Part shown: positions 8,706-16,124 of the stretch, piece by piece | Numbering within the stretch: the first letter of the stretch is position 1 | How the letters are laid out: the number at the start of each line of letters is the position of its first letter | NCBI GenBank assembly: GCA_951812525.1 | Contig: OX638316.1 | Coordinates: 4,272,506 to 4,336,505 of the forward strand | Length of the DNA: 64,000 nucleotides | Source: an uncultured Poribacteria bacterium | GTDB lineage: Bacteria > Poribacteria > WGA-4E > WGA-3G | Direction: 5' to 3' | Made by a program: the position numbers and the translations under genes | Notes under the pieces: generated by a model | What the model saw: the letters and a program-made list of their open reading frames with translations, nothing else | Told to the model about the DNA's origin: nothing | The model's database searches: none

Positions 8706-9650
8706 TTAATCTTCATCCTCAACAGCGACAATAGGAACAACTGTAACGGGAAATGCCAACGGTTTGTAGTTTCCATCCGGTGCTTTGGTCGGAAATCTGT
8801 ACTGAGGGTCTGTTAGTAGTTCATATACTGCTGCATCCCCAGTTCTAACCCGTTCTCTGGTATTCAATTCCCATTCGACTGCGAGATCCTCCTGTCGTCC
8901 CGGAAAGTCCTGCGTCCCCAATATTGATGTTAAAGCCCAGTAGATATACTCCGTAATCATGCAACCATAGTCGCAGGTTTCATCGGTATAGTGATACCAA
9001 GCTTCTGCCGGATATCCGCTCTTGGGACCGTCTTGCGGCACCCGCTCGAAATATCCACCACGAGCAGCATCCATGCATTTCGCAAGGTTGGTTCCGCGTT
9101 TCGTTCCGAACGCTTCGGGGTAGGCGTTGGCATAACCGTAATGCGTAATGGGATGCAGTATTTCCTCCAATGCACCGTCGTAGTATCCACCATCGGGTGC
9201 ATTGATTTCGCCATTAACAAGGAAATCCGGTTTGGTTTCCTCGCCATATAGGTCTTGACCGAATCGAAAGCCCGCCTCTTCCACCATTTCCATTTCTAAA
9301 TCCTCCATCTCCGCCTGTGTTCCGGGCATAATGATGAAGACATTTCGGCTCACGAGTTGACTGAGGACTGACGTGTTGTCAGGCACACCATCTTCGTCGT
9401 TATCGAGGTATTGTGCCAAGACACCTGCAGCGTGGGAGAGTCTATCTTCAGAGGTCGTTGGAGTTGCGAAGATGTGACCCCCGAAGACGTTGACGTATCT
9501 GTCACATCCCATTTCTCTGAAAGCAGAAAATTTACTTGGGACCTCTGCGATTTCGATTCTGGGGGTTACTTCAATACTTTCTATTAAGTTATCGCTCATA
9601 ATTTGGGATGATGCAAGTCCCATTAAAACCAACATGATTCCAGTGGTCAT
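8706..9650 (-). CDS. Secreted protein with Ca-loop and EExxH...H motif, unknown function
   Basis: 314 residues. The start is supported by GGAGG in the leader (TATGGAGGAAAC, 12 bases before ATG). The N-terminus (GIMLVLMGLASS) is a weak signal peptide. Residues 82-92 (LDNDEDGVPDN) form a thrombospondin-type-3/EF-like calcium loop. Residues 162-170 read EEILHPITH, followed by YGYANAYPEAFG; the Glu/His spacing could bind metal, as in some zincin-like proteins, but HExxH itself is absent. Several Cys (C49, and CDYGCM late) suggest disulfides outside the cytoplasm. I do not recognise the family. The gene sits alone between two copies of a 77-bp repeat. Confidence 0.7.
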   Translation of the reverse strand: MTTGIMLVLMGLASSQIMSDNLIESIEVTPRIEIAEVPSKFSAFREMGCDRYVNVFGGHIFATPTTSEDRLSHAAGVLAQYLDNDEDGVPDNTSVLSQLVSRNVFIIMPGTQAEMEDLEMEMVEEAGFRFGQDLYGEETKPDFLVNGEINAPDGGYYDGALEEILHPITHYGYANAYPEAFGTKRGTNLAKCMDAARGGYFERVPQDGPKSGYPAEAWYHYTDETCDYGCMITEYIYWALTSILGTQDFPGRQEDLAVEWELNTRERVRTGDAAVYELLTDPQYRFPTKAPDGNYKPLAFPVTVVPIVAVEDED

Positions 9651-9704
9651 GTTTTTCTGTTTCCTCCATATCTACGAAATGCGGATTGGTTAGTATTGCA
9701 AGGT

Positions 9705-9781
9705 CATTGTAGCAGAAACTGTTAGTTTGTGGCATACGAAGTGCACCTCACAAACACCGCAAACTAACAGTTTACGGTACA
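9705..9781. repeat. 77-bp repeat, right copy
   Basis: Collinear with 8586-8662 in the same orientation. GTAG at 9709-9712 is followed by an imperfect CAGAAACT...AGTTTGTG stem. It lies just upstream of the secreted-protein gene, so the two copies bracket that gene. Confidence 0.8.
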
Positions 9782-9817
9782 AACCCGCTCTATCGAACTA
9801 CAACACCGAGAATATGC

Positions 9818-9841
9818 GCGCGGTTAGGAAACCGCGCCTAC
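9818..9841 (-). repeat. REP-like hairpin GCGCGGTT/AACCGCGC with CTAC foot
   Basis: 8-bp perfect stem, AGGA loop, CTAC at 9838-9841. It lies 17 bases past the stop of the convergent-side gene at 9859. Confidence 0.75.
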
Positions 9842-9858
9842 AGAAATAGAGTTAGGGA

Positions 9859-10308
9859 TTAATCCTGATGGAAGACCTCGTTCAGCTGGTCCGAGCGGTA
9901 GTCAAAGATCCTATCTAAATCGGGACGCACAAAGAATTTGTTAACCAACTGATTGCCCCAGACTGCGTATATGACTGAATCATCTACAACAACCCCATGT
10001 TCTGTCTCCAAAAAGGTATGTGTGTGTCGCCAGAGTCGATAGGGACCGCGGCGTTGTACATCAACGAAACCGTGCGGCGGATCCCATTCCGTAATCTCGG
10101 TCTGCCAGCGAACTGGGATGCCGTGAAGCTTCAACTGATAGTCAATCAGCGTTCCGACAGACATTTCAATCGGGGCAGGAGTTAATATTTCAAGGTGGAG
10201 TTCCGGTGGCGTAATTACAGCGAGGTTATGTGCATTAGAAAAGAATGAAAAGACCTCTGTAAGTGGACGTTCGATTGTTCGCTGTGTTTTGAAAAGGAAG
10301 GTTTTCAT
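9859..10308 (-). CDS. SRPBCC-superfamily (START-like) protein
   Basis: 149 residues. The N-terminal pattern FLFKTQRTIERPLTEVFSFF followed by NAHNLAVITPPEL is the usual SRPBCC opening (strand, helix with VFxFF, then the 'NLxxixPP' turn). Later strands include DYQLKLHGIPVRWQTEITEWDPP and FVDVQRRGPYRLWRHTHTF. The family has a deep hydrophobic pocket; members bind lipids or polyketides or act as cyclase/dehydrase-like proteins. This subgroup (coenzyme-Q-binding COQ10/polyketide cyclase style) is generally uncharacterised. There is no signal peptide, so it is probably cytoplasmic. A monocistronic unit between repeat-rich gaps. Confidence 0.75.
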   Translation of the reverse strand: MKTFLFKTQRTIERPLTEVFSFFSNAHNLAVITPPELHLEILTPAPIEMSVGTLIDYQLKLHGIPVRWQTEITEWDPPHGFVDVQRRGPYRLWRHTHTFLETEHGVVVDDSVIYAVWGNQLVNKFFVRPDLDRIFDYRSDQLNEVFHQD

Positions 10309-10481
10309 TTTTCTGTCTCCGTTTATTATAGTTTTCAGTTGTCAGTGAGAATGACGATCAGCTATCAGCAAATAAGCATCCTCGCCTGCCTATTTAAGGG
10401 GAAGCCTGTAGTCTAATGAAACGTCTACAAATTACGATAGTTTACGGAGAGGGTGATTTTTGGTCGGAAATGAGGATGTGT

Positions 10482-10823
10482 CTATGCGTCGTCGGATTCT
10501 TGTTCAAGCTGAGCAAGGCGTTTGTCGAGTTCTTGTTGTTGCCGTTCGAGTTGTAACACATAGAGGACAAATACCAACCAGATGACGAGATAGGCGGAGG
10601 CGAGATATTTCAGGCGCGTACTCTGTCCCTTTTCGAGTTTCGCAACGGACAACTGGACTGCCTGTGCCAGCAGCTCTTCATCCACACTCCCGCCAGACGC
10701 AGTGGTCGCTTCCGATACTGCCTTGTCAACTTCATCCGAAGTCAAGGTGATTGGAATTTGTGCCACGAAAAAGAATACTATCAAAACTGCTAAAAAACTG
10801 ACTAAAACTGCAATTTTCATCAC
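10482..10823 (-). CDS. CcmD-like small membrane protein with extra N-terminal segment
   Basis: 113 residues with two membrane segments (VLVSFLAVLIVFFFVAQI and YLASAYLVIWLVFVLYVLQL) separated by about 50 polar residues. The C-terminal part, AYLVIWLVFVLYVLQLERQQQELDKRLAQLE, has the shape of CcmD: one helix, then a charged coiled tail. Its ATG overlaps the ccmC stop by 4 bases, and GGGAGG precedes it. CcmD normally is ~40-70 residues with a single helix and links CcmC to CcmE for heme handling. The N-terminal helix and linker here are unusual. Assignment rests on position and C-terminal shape, not on conserved catalytic residues. Confidence 0.6.
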   Translation of the reverse strand: MMKIAVLVSFLAVLIVFFFVAQIPITLTSDEVDKAVSEATTASGGSVDEELLAQAVQLSVAKLEKGQSTRLKYLASAYLVIWLVFVLYVLQLERQQQELDKRLAQLEQESDDA

Positions 10824-11482
10824 GATACCTCCCCGAGGTGTTTCTGTCGTATTATTTCATAACGCGCCTGCGCTTTTTTCATACGATACCGCACGATGAG
10901 CAGGAATGTAAACAGCATAATAAGTGCGATGAGTGCTACCATCCATGTTTGGCGCATCGTTGCTTCAAGACTCCACTTCGTTCCGCGGTCGGGATGCAAT
11001 CCACCTTGCCAAATGTCAACAGCATAATAGACGATCGGTACATCAAGATAGGCAATAATGCCCAGGACAGCAGAATAGATTCTGCGTTTGTCTCCTTCCA
11101 GCGCAGATCGGAGAATAAAATAGCCGATGTACATGAGCCAAAGGACAAGCGTGCTGGTGAGGCGTGCCTCCCAATTCCACCACGTATTCCATGCATATCG
11201 CGCCCAGATGGGTCCTGAGAGGAGTGCGATGGTGCAAAAGACGATGCCCAGTTCGGCAGCAGCGACTGCGAGTAGGTCGTCGTTGGGTTTCCGTTGGATG
11301 AGGTATTTGATACTAAAAACGCAGTTGACACCGAACGCTACAAACACGGTCAGTGCGGCGGAGACATGGTAGTAGAAGATCTTCTGTACCTCAAGCATCG
11401 TGCCTTCGATCCGGGCGTAGCCGAAAATGAGGTAGAGGGAGACGAAGATGAGGAGTGAGGTGATAACGGCTATGATTTTCAT
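10820..11482 (-). CDS. ccmC: Cytochrome c biogenesis heme-handling protein CcmC
   Basis: 220 residues, six predicted membrane helices. The tryptophan-rich heme-handling motif is seen at 98-108 (WNTWWNWEARL), flanked by two candidate axial histidines, His39 (IFYYHVSAA) and His163 (GGLHPDRG). CcmC loads heme onto the chaperone CcmE for covalent attachment to cytochrome c. ccmA, ccmB, ccmE and ccmF are not in this window, so this pair stands alone here. The ATG is immediately preceded by a heptamer array instead of a normal leader; no ribosome-binding site is visible. Confidence 0.9.
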   Translation of the reverse strand: MKIIAVITSLLIFVSLYLIFGYARIEGTMLEVQKIFYYHVSAALTVFVAFGVNCVFSIKYLIQRKPNDDLLAVAAAELGIVFCTIALLSGPIWARYAWNTWWNWEARLTSTLVLWLMYIGYFILRSALEGDKRRIYSAVLGIIAYLDVPIVYYAVDIWQGGLHPDRGTKWSLEATMRQTWMVALIALIMLFTFLLIVRYRMKKAQARYEIIRQKHLGEVS

Positions 11483-11541
11483 GGGTTATGAGTTATGGGT
11501 TATGGGTTATGGGTTATGGGTTGTGAGTTATAAGTTATGAG
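11483..11541. repeat. GGGTTAT/GAGTTAT heptanucleotide array
   Basis: About eight 7-bp units, the reverse complement of the 7691-7888 unit. It fills the whole gap between the map stop (11545) and the ccmC start (11482), touching the ccmC ATG. Confidence 0.9.
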
Positions 11542-11544
11542 TTT

Positions 11545-12327
11545 TCAGTCCCAAAGCGTGCTGCCTGTTAAGATTTCGGGTCCGTCTGAGAGGATTGCTA
11601 CTGTATGCTCAAAGAGTGCCGAGAGGGTACCATCTACTGTGGCAACTGTCCATCCGTCTGCGAGTATCTGGACATCGGGGAGCCCGACGTTGACCATTGT
11701 TTCAATAGCGAGCACCATACCGGGTCTGAGCCGTAAACCGCGTCCTGCGACCCCCATGCAGGGGACCTCGGGTGCTTCATGGAGACTCCGTCCGATACCG
11801 TGCCCAGAAAAATTCTGGAGTACAGAGAACCCGTTAGATTCTGCGCCTTCTTGCAATTTAGAAGAGATGTCGCCGACACGGTTTCCGGATTTCGCTTGGG
11901 CAATCGCATCGTAGAGAGAACTGCGAGTTACGTTAAGTAGGCGTGCGGCTGAGGGTGAGATGTCTCCAACAGGGAAAGTGTATGCGTTGTCACCGTGATA
12001 GCCTTCGATACTGACAGCAGTATCAATCCCGATAATGTCGCCGTCTTTCAGCACTTCGTCTTCGCGCGGGATCCCGTGGATGACGACATCGTTGACGGAG
12101 ATACATAGCGTTGCAGGATAGGGTTCGTGCTCAGGGAGTTGGTAGCCTAAGAAGGAGGATACGGAATTGACTTCGGCGATTGTCTCTCGTGCGATGCGTT
12201 CCAATTCGGCAGTGGATACACCCGGTGCGATCGCCTCACCAACGCGTTTTAGTACAGTGGCGGCAGCCTGACCGCTCCGTTTCATCTTCTCGATTTCGAC
12301 CTTGCTTTTGATTCTGAGTTTGTCCAT
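11545..12327 (-). CDS. map: Methionine aminopeptidase, type I
   Basis: 260 residues, standard length for type Ia. It removes the N-terminal Met from nascent proteins. All five metal ligands can be placed: Asp102 (GIDTAVS), Asp113 (YHGDNAY), His176 (SGHGIGR), Glu209 (AIETM) and Glu240 (FEHTV); His84 (VVIHGIP) is the substrate-contacting His. There is no N-terminal zinc-finger extension. It lies 61 bases downstream of miaB on the same strand and could be co-transcribed with it, though a REP-like hairpin sits in the gap. Confidence 0.95.
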   Translation of the reverse strand: MDKLRIKSKVEIEKMKRSGQAAATVLKRVGEAIAPGVSTAELERIARETIAEVNSVSSFLGYQLPEHEPYPATLCISVNDVVIHGIPREDEVLKDGDIIGIDTAVSIEGYHGDNAYTFPVGDISPSAARLLNVTRSSLYDAIAQAKSGNRVGDISSKLQEGAESNGFSVLQNFSGHGIGRSLHEAPEVPCMGVAGRGLRLRPGMVLAIETMVNVGLPDVQILADGWTVATVDGTLSALFEHTVAILSDGPEILTGSTLWD

Positions 12328-12348
12328 GTATGGTATAAGTTATAAGTC

Positions 12349-12369
12349 GGGGTTACAAACCCCTCCTAC
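12349..12369 (-). repeat. REP-like hairpin GGGGTT/AACCCC with CTAC foot
   Basis: 6-bp stem, 3-base loop, CTCCTAC on the 3' side; in the miaB-map gap. Confidence 0.65.
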
Positions 12370-12388
12370 AGGTGCTGGCGTGTGTTTA

Positions 12389-13807
12389 CTAAACAATCTG
12401 TCCAATTAAGGTATGCGCCGTTGTCCTGTCAACGCGAACGTTGACGACATCGCCAACTTTGCTATCGGCTTTCGGGAATACTGCGGTTTTGAAACCGTCT
12501 GACTTCCCGTGGTATTTATCCGCATCCCGACGGGATTCGCCTTCTACTAGCACGGCTACAGTATCACCGACGGTTGCCGTGTTGATTTCTGCGGAGATTT
12601 TTTCTTGGAGTTCGATAATTCGTTTGAGACGTTCGCCTTTGACTTTTTCCGGCACATCATCGGGGAAGGCTTTGTGTGCGAGGGTACCCTCTCGCTCGGA
12701 ATACTTGAACATGAACGCTGAATCGTAGCGGATGTCTGCCATCATTTCATAGGTCTGCTGAAATTCTTCTTCGGTCTCGCCACAGAAGCCTACAATCACA
12801 TCGGTTGTGATGGCGATATCGGGGACGCGTTCGCGGAGTTTGGAGACGAGGTCTCTGTATTCTTCAGCTGTGTAGGTGCGGCGCATTCGTTCAAGGACTT
12901 CGGTTGAACCCGACTGGAGTGGGAGGTGCAGATGTTTACAGACTGCTGGCGAATTTGCCATTGCATCAATCATGCTGTCCGTCGCATCTGCGGGATGCGG
13001 AGAGGTAAACCGGACGCGTTCTAATCCGTTGATGTCCCCGACAGCGTAAAGGAGATCTCCAAAATCGGCAGCGTTGTCGTGATAGGAGTTAACGGTCTGA
13101 CCGAGCAGGACGACCTCTTTGAAGCCTTGATCAACGAGTTTTTCGACATCTTCCACGAGGAGTTTTAGCGGGAGGCTCCGCTCTCTACCGCGAACAAAGG
13201 GGACGATGCAGAAGGTGCACATCTTATCGCAGCCGCGCTGAATTGTGAGCCACGCCCGGATGCCTTCTTTTCGGATAGGCGCGATGTCGGCGTAATCCTC
13301 GCTTTTATCCAATCGCAATCCGACGAACGGATCTCGATCTGTCATAGAGACGTGCGATTCCACACCACGTGCCAAAGAATCGAGTGCGATGGGTAGATCG
13401 CGATATGCGTCGGGCCCCATAACGAGATCGACATAAGGTGCTGCGTCTATAAGTTTGTCCCGGAGGTGTTGTGCCATACAGCCGCAGACCCCGATAATAA
13501 GTTCGGGTTGACGGCGTTTGCGGTGGTTGAGCTGCGTGAGTCGATTGATGACTTTGGTTTCGGCGTTTTCCCGTATGGCGCAGGTATTGACAAGGACGAC
13601 ATCTGCGTCGTCAAGCAACGGGACGGTCTGGTGTCCGCTTTGTGTCAAAATGCCTGCCATGAGTTCGCTGTCGCTGACGTTCATCTGGCATCCGTAGGTT
13701 TCGATGTAAACACGGCGGGCATGGGACGGCGTTTCTACCTGTGATACTTGCGGTGTGTCCGCCTGCGAACTTTTATTGTAGATTGGAAAAAGCGTTTGGT
13801 TGTTCAT
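12389..13807 (-). CDS. miaB: tRNA-2-methylthio-N6-dimethylallyladenosine synthase
   Basis: 472 residues. A radical-SAM methylthiotransferase acting on i6A37 of tRNAs reading UNN codons. The N-terminal UPF0004 domain has Cys40 (YIETYGCQMNVSDSE), Cys76 (VNTCAIRE) and Cys110 (GVCGCMAQ) for the auxiliary cluster. The radical-SAM cluster is C193-x3-C197-x2-C200 (RGCDKMCTFCIVPFVRGRE). A TRAM domain ends the protein. 'YGCQMN' and 'RGRERS' favour MiaB over MtaB or RimO. About 30 residues precede the conserved start (MNNQTLFPIYNKSS...), so an internal start cannot be excluded. Confidence 0.95.
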   Translation of the reverse strand: MNNQTLFPIYNKSSQADTPQVSQVETPSHARRVYIETYGCQMNVSDSELMAGILTQSGHQTVPLLDDADVVLVNTCAIRENAETKVINRLTQLNHRKRRQPELIIGVCGCMAQHLRDKLIDAAPYVDLVMGPDAYRDLPIALDSLARGVESHVSMTDRDPFVGLRLDKSEDYADIAPIRKEGIRAWLTIQRGCDKMCTFCIVPFVRGRERSLPLKLLVEDVEKLVDQGFKEVVLLGQTVNSYHDNAADFGDLLYAVGDINGLERVRFTSPHPADATDSMIDAMANSPAVCKHLHLPLQSGSTEVLERMRRTYTAEEYRDLVSKLRERVPDIAITTDVIVGFCGETEEEFQQTYEMMADIRYDSAFMFKYSEREGTLAHKAFPDDVPEKVKGERLKRIIELQEKISAEINTATVGDTVAVLVEGESRRDADKYHGKSDGFKTAVFPKADSKVGDVVNVRVDRTTAHTLIGQIV

Positions 13808-13848
13808 GGATAGTTGTCAGTTAACAGTTACAACACATTTTGATGACA

Positions 13849-14613
13849 TCAAATGTAATCCTGATAGTACTGCCAGACATCAACGGTAAAGAGATCGCCG
13901 ATGTAAGCAAGCACACGGCACTTCAAAGTGTGCGTCTCACCGGCATTGATTGTGAACGGTGCTGCCTGTGAAAAGAGAAATCCGAACGATGCGTCTTCGG
14001 CAAAAAAAGTTGTTTCTCCGTTTTCGGGATGCGGAAAGATAGCGACCCCGACTCCGGCTTGCTCCGTTGCCGTGATACCGCAGAGTGTTCCCCATTCCGA
14101 TACACGCTCGTTGACTTCCGACTCGCCGATGCGTCCGTCTGCGTTCATTGCTCTCCGATATTCCATCTCAACGGCGTAGTAAGCGAACCCTGTGTTTCCT
14201 GCGAATTCAAGCGAAGCTGTTGGTGCGTGCAGCGAGATTTCCATGTCCAGCACCTGCATTTCGGTTTGACGGGGTTGCACTTGCGCTGTAAGCGTTTCTA
14301 TCAGCAGCGGCTCTTGGGCGCGCCACGTCGTGACGATCGTGAATTCTCCCGAAGTCTCTCCAGTAGACGGCATCCGCCGGCGTGTGAGTGGTTGTTGATC
14401 AAGCTTTTCGCCGTTGACGGTTCCGATTACGAAGCAGACCCCTGGAGGATACTGTGCTCGGGTTTCCGCGCCTTCCGTTACGACCTGTCCGTTCGGTGTG
14501 TAAAGCGGATGAAAGTAAGACGGACGTTCAAGATCGCCATAACAGCACGTGAGGACAGGCACGTCGTCTTCTGTAATGGATATGTCTTTTTCGGTAACTT
14601 CGCGGTGTAACAT
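13849..14613 (-). CDS. PmoA-like (DUF6807) family protein
   Basis: 254 residues, no signal peptide. The early block ERPSYFHPLYTPNGQVVTEG followed by YPPGVCF matches the DUF6807 ('methane oxygenase PmoA') opening RPYxHPLYTPxG. That Pfam name is historical; these are not known to be methane monooxygenase subunits and often sit near sugar or glycoside catabolism genes. The rest is a beta-rich fold (ISLHAPTASLEFAGNTGFAYYAVEMEYR). The usual HPHHRG motif is not seen here (AQYPPGVCF instead), so it is a divergent member. Single gene; the downstream gap to miaB carries heptamer-like AGTTGTC/AGTTAAC units. Confidence 0.6.
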   Translation of the reverse strand: MLHREVTEKDISITEDDVPVLTCCYGDLERPSYFHPLYTPNGQVVTEGAETRAQYPPGVCFVIGTVNGEKLDQQPLTRRRMPSTGETSGEFTIVTTWRAQEPLLIETLTAQVQPRQTEMQVLDMEISLHAPTASLEFAGNTGFAYYAVEMEYRRAMNADGRIGESEVNERVSEWGTLCGITATEQAGVGVAIFPHPENGETTFFAEDASFGFLFSQAAPFTINAGETHTLKCRVLAYIGDLFTVDVWQYYQDYI

Positions 14614-14675
14614 AAAATTTTATATGTAAATTATACCATGTGTCTTGAGATAATGCAAGTGGGATTTATGGGGGA

Positions 14676-14919
14676 TAGGGTCATTTATGGTAGATTTTAG
14701 AATTAATTGGACACTATGAAACGGAGCAGCAAGTGGAAAGTTTTACACATGTCACCCCTACGGGGTTCAAGAGATTAGAGTCACGATTTGCTATAGACAT
14801 AACGTCCCTACGGGACTCAAGAGTCTGTCTGTATAGAGGCGTTAGTCTATTTATCAAATATACTTTTCTGATACATTGAAATGTCAATGTATTTTTATAA
14901 TTTACCATAAATGACCCTA
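14676..14919. mobile_element. MITE-like element with 17-bp perfect terminal inverted repeats
   Basis: The left end TAGGGTCATTTATGGTA (14676-14692) and right end TACCATAAATGACCCTA (14903-14919) are exact reverse complements about 210 bp apart. No ORF of note lies inside, only two TAC-loop hairpins. No clear target-site duplication is visible, so the MITE reading is inferred. Confidence 0.5.
14754..14816. repeat. Pair of TAC-loop hairpins
   Basis: ACCCC-TAC-GGGGT (14754-14766) and GTCCC-TAC-GGGAC (14804-14816). Both are followed by TCAAGAG; the stems differ but pairing is kept. Confidence 0.7.
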
Positions 14920-14929
14920 GCACACTTTT

Positions 14930-15112
14930 AGGTCATTTAGTTTTAAGAAATTATTGGGTTTAACGTTTTCTTTTGTCTGTCAGGCCGGCACGGTTGGAAT
15001 GCAGATCGCATTTGGTCGAGTACGCCGCAAAACCGTGCCTACCGAGTTGGATAGGTAAAAAAGCGCGGAAAAGATTCACAAATATAAAGAAAATATATAA
15101 ACTAATGACCCT
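14930..15112. mobile_element. Second MITE-like element, imperfect ends
   Basis: Left AGGTCATTTAGTTTTAAG (14930-14947) and right AAACTAATGACCCT (15099-15112) are imperfect inverted copies sharing the AGG(G)TCATT terminus with the neighbouring element. A long-loop REP-like hairpin lies inside. Confidence 0.4.
14987..15042 (-). repeat. REP-like hairpin, long loop, CTAC foot
   Basis: GGCACGGTT (14987-14995) pairs with AACCGTGCC (15031-15039) across a 35-base loop; CTAC follows at 15039-15042. Confidence 0.65.
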
Positions 15113-15131
15113 GGCACACTTTATGAAACGT

Positions 15132-15160
15132 TTGACTTTGGTCAGAAATTCTGATATAAT
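15132..15160 (+). promoter_or_regulatory. Sigma70-type promoter TTGACT-17-TATAAT
   Basis: TTGACT at 15132-15137, 17-base spacer, perfect TATAAT at 15155-15160, about 73 bases before the LamG-like gene. It is one of the strongest-looking promoters in the window and lies just outside the second MITE-like element. Confidence 0.75.
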
Positions 15161-15232
15161 AGACGTATCTGTTGCAACCTGAACCTATAGTGGCATGATA
15201 CAGTAGGCAACATAACTTTCAGGAGACTTATT

Positions 15233-15961
15233 ATGATGTTAATGCGAATTTTGGCACTCAGTTTCGGACTCCTGTTTTTCGGGGTCAACGCGTTTGGCAA
15301 CGTGTGGTACAGTGAAAATTTTGACGACTTCAAAGATGGGGACATCGCTGGGCAAGATGACTGGAAAACAGCCATGAACCAACAAACCTGCGAAATTGTA
15401 AGCGAGGTGAAGCGCGGGGACACAGGTAAAAGCATTCTGGTCACAGAAAACACAATGGTTACCAGAAGTTTCGAAGGTACACACGATGGAATTCAATATA
15501 CTTCATTATTCACGCAGCGGGAAAAGGGCGCAGGTACAATGCTGTTTTATATCGGTGGAGATGCCATCAAGTGGGGCGGTGCTGCCGTGTTTAATATTTC
15601 TGCGGATGGTGCTATCACTGCGCTCGATGGCACTGTAGGACAAAAGGTCGCAGACGGAACACTCGATGAATGGCAACATTTCCGCATTGTGCTTGACTTT
15701 AAGGACAAAAGTTATGACTTTTACGTTGATGACGAACAAGTCGCTGATGATTTCGGTTTCAGAGGCGAAGGCGGCAAAGGCGGCGTGAATCCGAGTCTTA
15801 GCTGGATCTTCTTCGGTTGGGACCACCCCACTGCTCTAACTGCTTATATTGATGACCTTGAAATGGGAGACGGTGAGGGCGAAACGGCTGGCACACCTCA
15901 AGCAGTTTCCGCCTCAGACAAACTCGCGACCACTTGGGGAAGAATCAAGCAGCGATTGTAG
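15233..15961 (+). CDS. Secreted LamG/ConA-like protein
   Basis: 242 residues; AGGAG sits upstream and ATG 15233 or 15236 could start. The signal peptide (MLMRILALSFGLLFFGVNAFG) is followed by NVWYSENFDDFKDGDIAGQDDW. The pattern of FxDGDIxGQDxW, DEWQHFRIVLDFKDKSYDFYVDDEQV and AYIDDLEMG is that of concanavalin-A/LamG-like jelly-roll domains found in secreted carbohydrate-binding proteins. No catalytic residues stand out. The final ~20 residues (SASDKLATTWGRIKQRL) look like a conserved tail of the kind seen on many secreted proteins in this lineage; a sorting role is a guess. It has its own promoter. Confidence 0.75.
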   Translation: MMLMRILALSFGLLFFGVNAFGNVWYSENFDDFKDGDIAGQDDWKTAMNQQTCEIVSEVKRGDTGKSILVTENTMVTRSFEGTHDGIQYTSLFTQREKGAGTMLFYIGGDAIKWGGAAVFNISADGAITALDGTVGQKVADGTLDEWQHFRIVLDFKDKSYDFYVDDEQVADDFGFRGEGGKGGVNPSLSWIFFGWDHPTALTAYIDDLEMGDGEGETAGTPQAVSASDKLATTWGRIKQRL

Positions 15962-16005
15962 CATTTGTTCAGTGATGGTCAAAGTCTGTCAGTTAACCAG
16001 ACCCG

Positions 16006-16030
16006 GTAGGAGCGGTTAGAACCGCTCCTA
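16006..16030 (+). repeat. Perfect REP-like palindrome with GTAG foot
   Basis: TAGGAGCGGTT-AG-AACCGCTCCTA gives an 11-bp perfect stem preceded by G, forming GTAG at 16006-16009. There is no T-run, so it is not a typical terminator. Confidence 0.8.
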
Positions 16031-16124
16031 TCCAGATCCTATCGGCTCCGCCTCAACAATCCAACCTACGAGAACCAAATTCCCATAATACATAGATAAA
16101 TAGTTCAAAAGGAAGTTTTTATAT

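Larger units (their letters stand above)
14614..15232. other. 619-bp noncoding block of nested repeats and a promoter
   Basis: No plausible gene is seen. The block is AT-rich and holds the MITE-like elements 14676-14919 and 14930-15112, two TAC-loop hairpins, a long-loop REP-like hairpin and a strong sigma70-type promoter before the gene at 15233. The 19-base phrase AATGACCCTRGCACACTTT occurs twice (14909-14927 and 15103-15121). Confidence 0.75.

Noticed and set aside
14029-14610. 193-residue plus-strand ORF opposite the DUF6807-like gene
   Set aside because: Antisense shadow; no ribosome-binding site and no recognisable domain, whereas the minus-strand frame has the conserved motif.
13849-14613. 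Methane monooxygenase subunit
   Set aside because: The PmoA label of DUF6807 is historical; no membrane helices or copper site are present.
16006-16030. Rho-independent terminator after the LamG-like gene
   Set aside because: Perfect hairpin but no T-run on either strand; the GTAG foot fits the REP-like family better.
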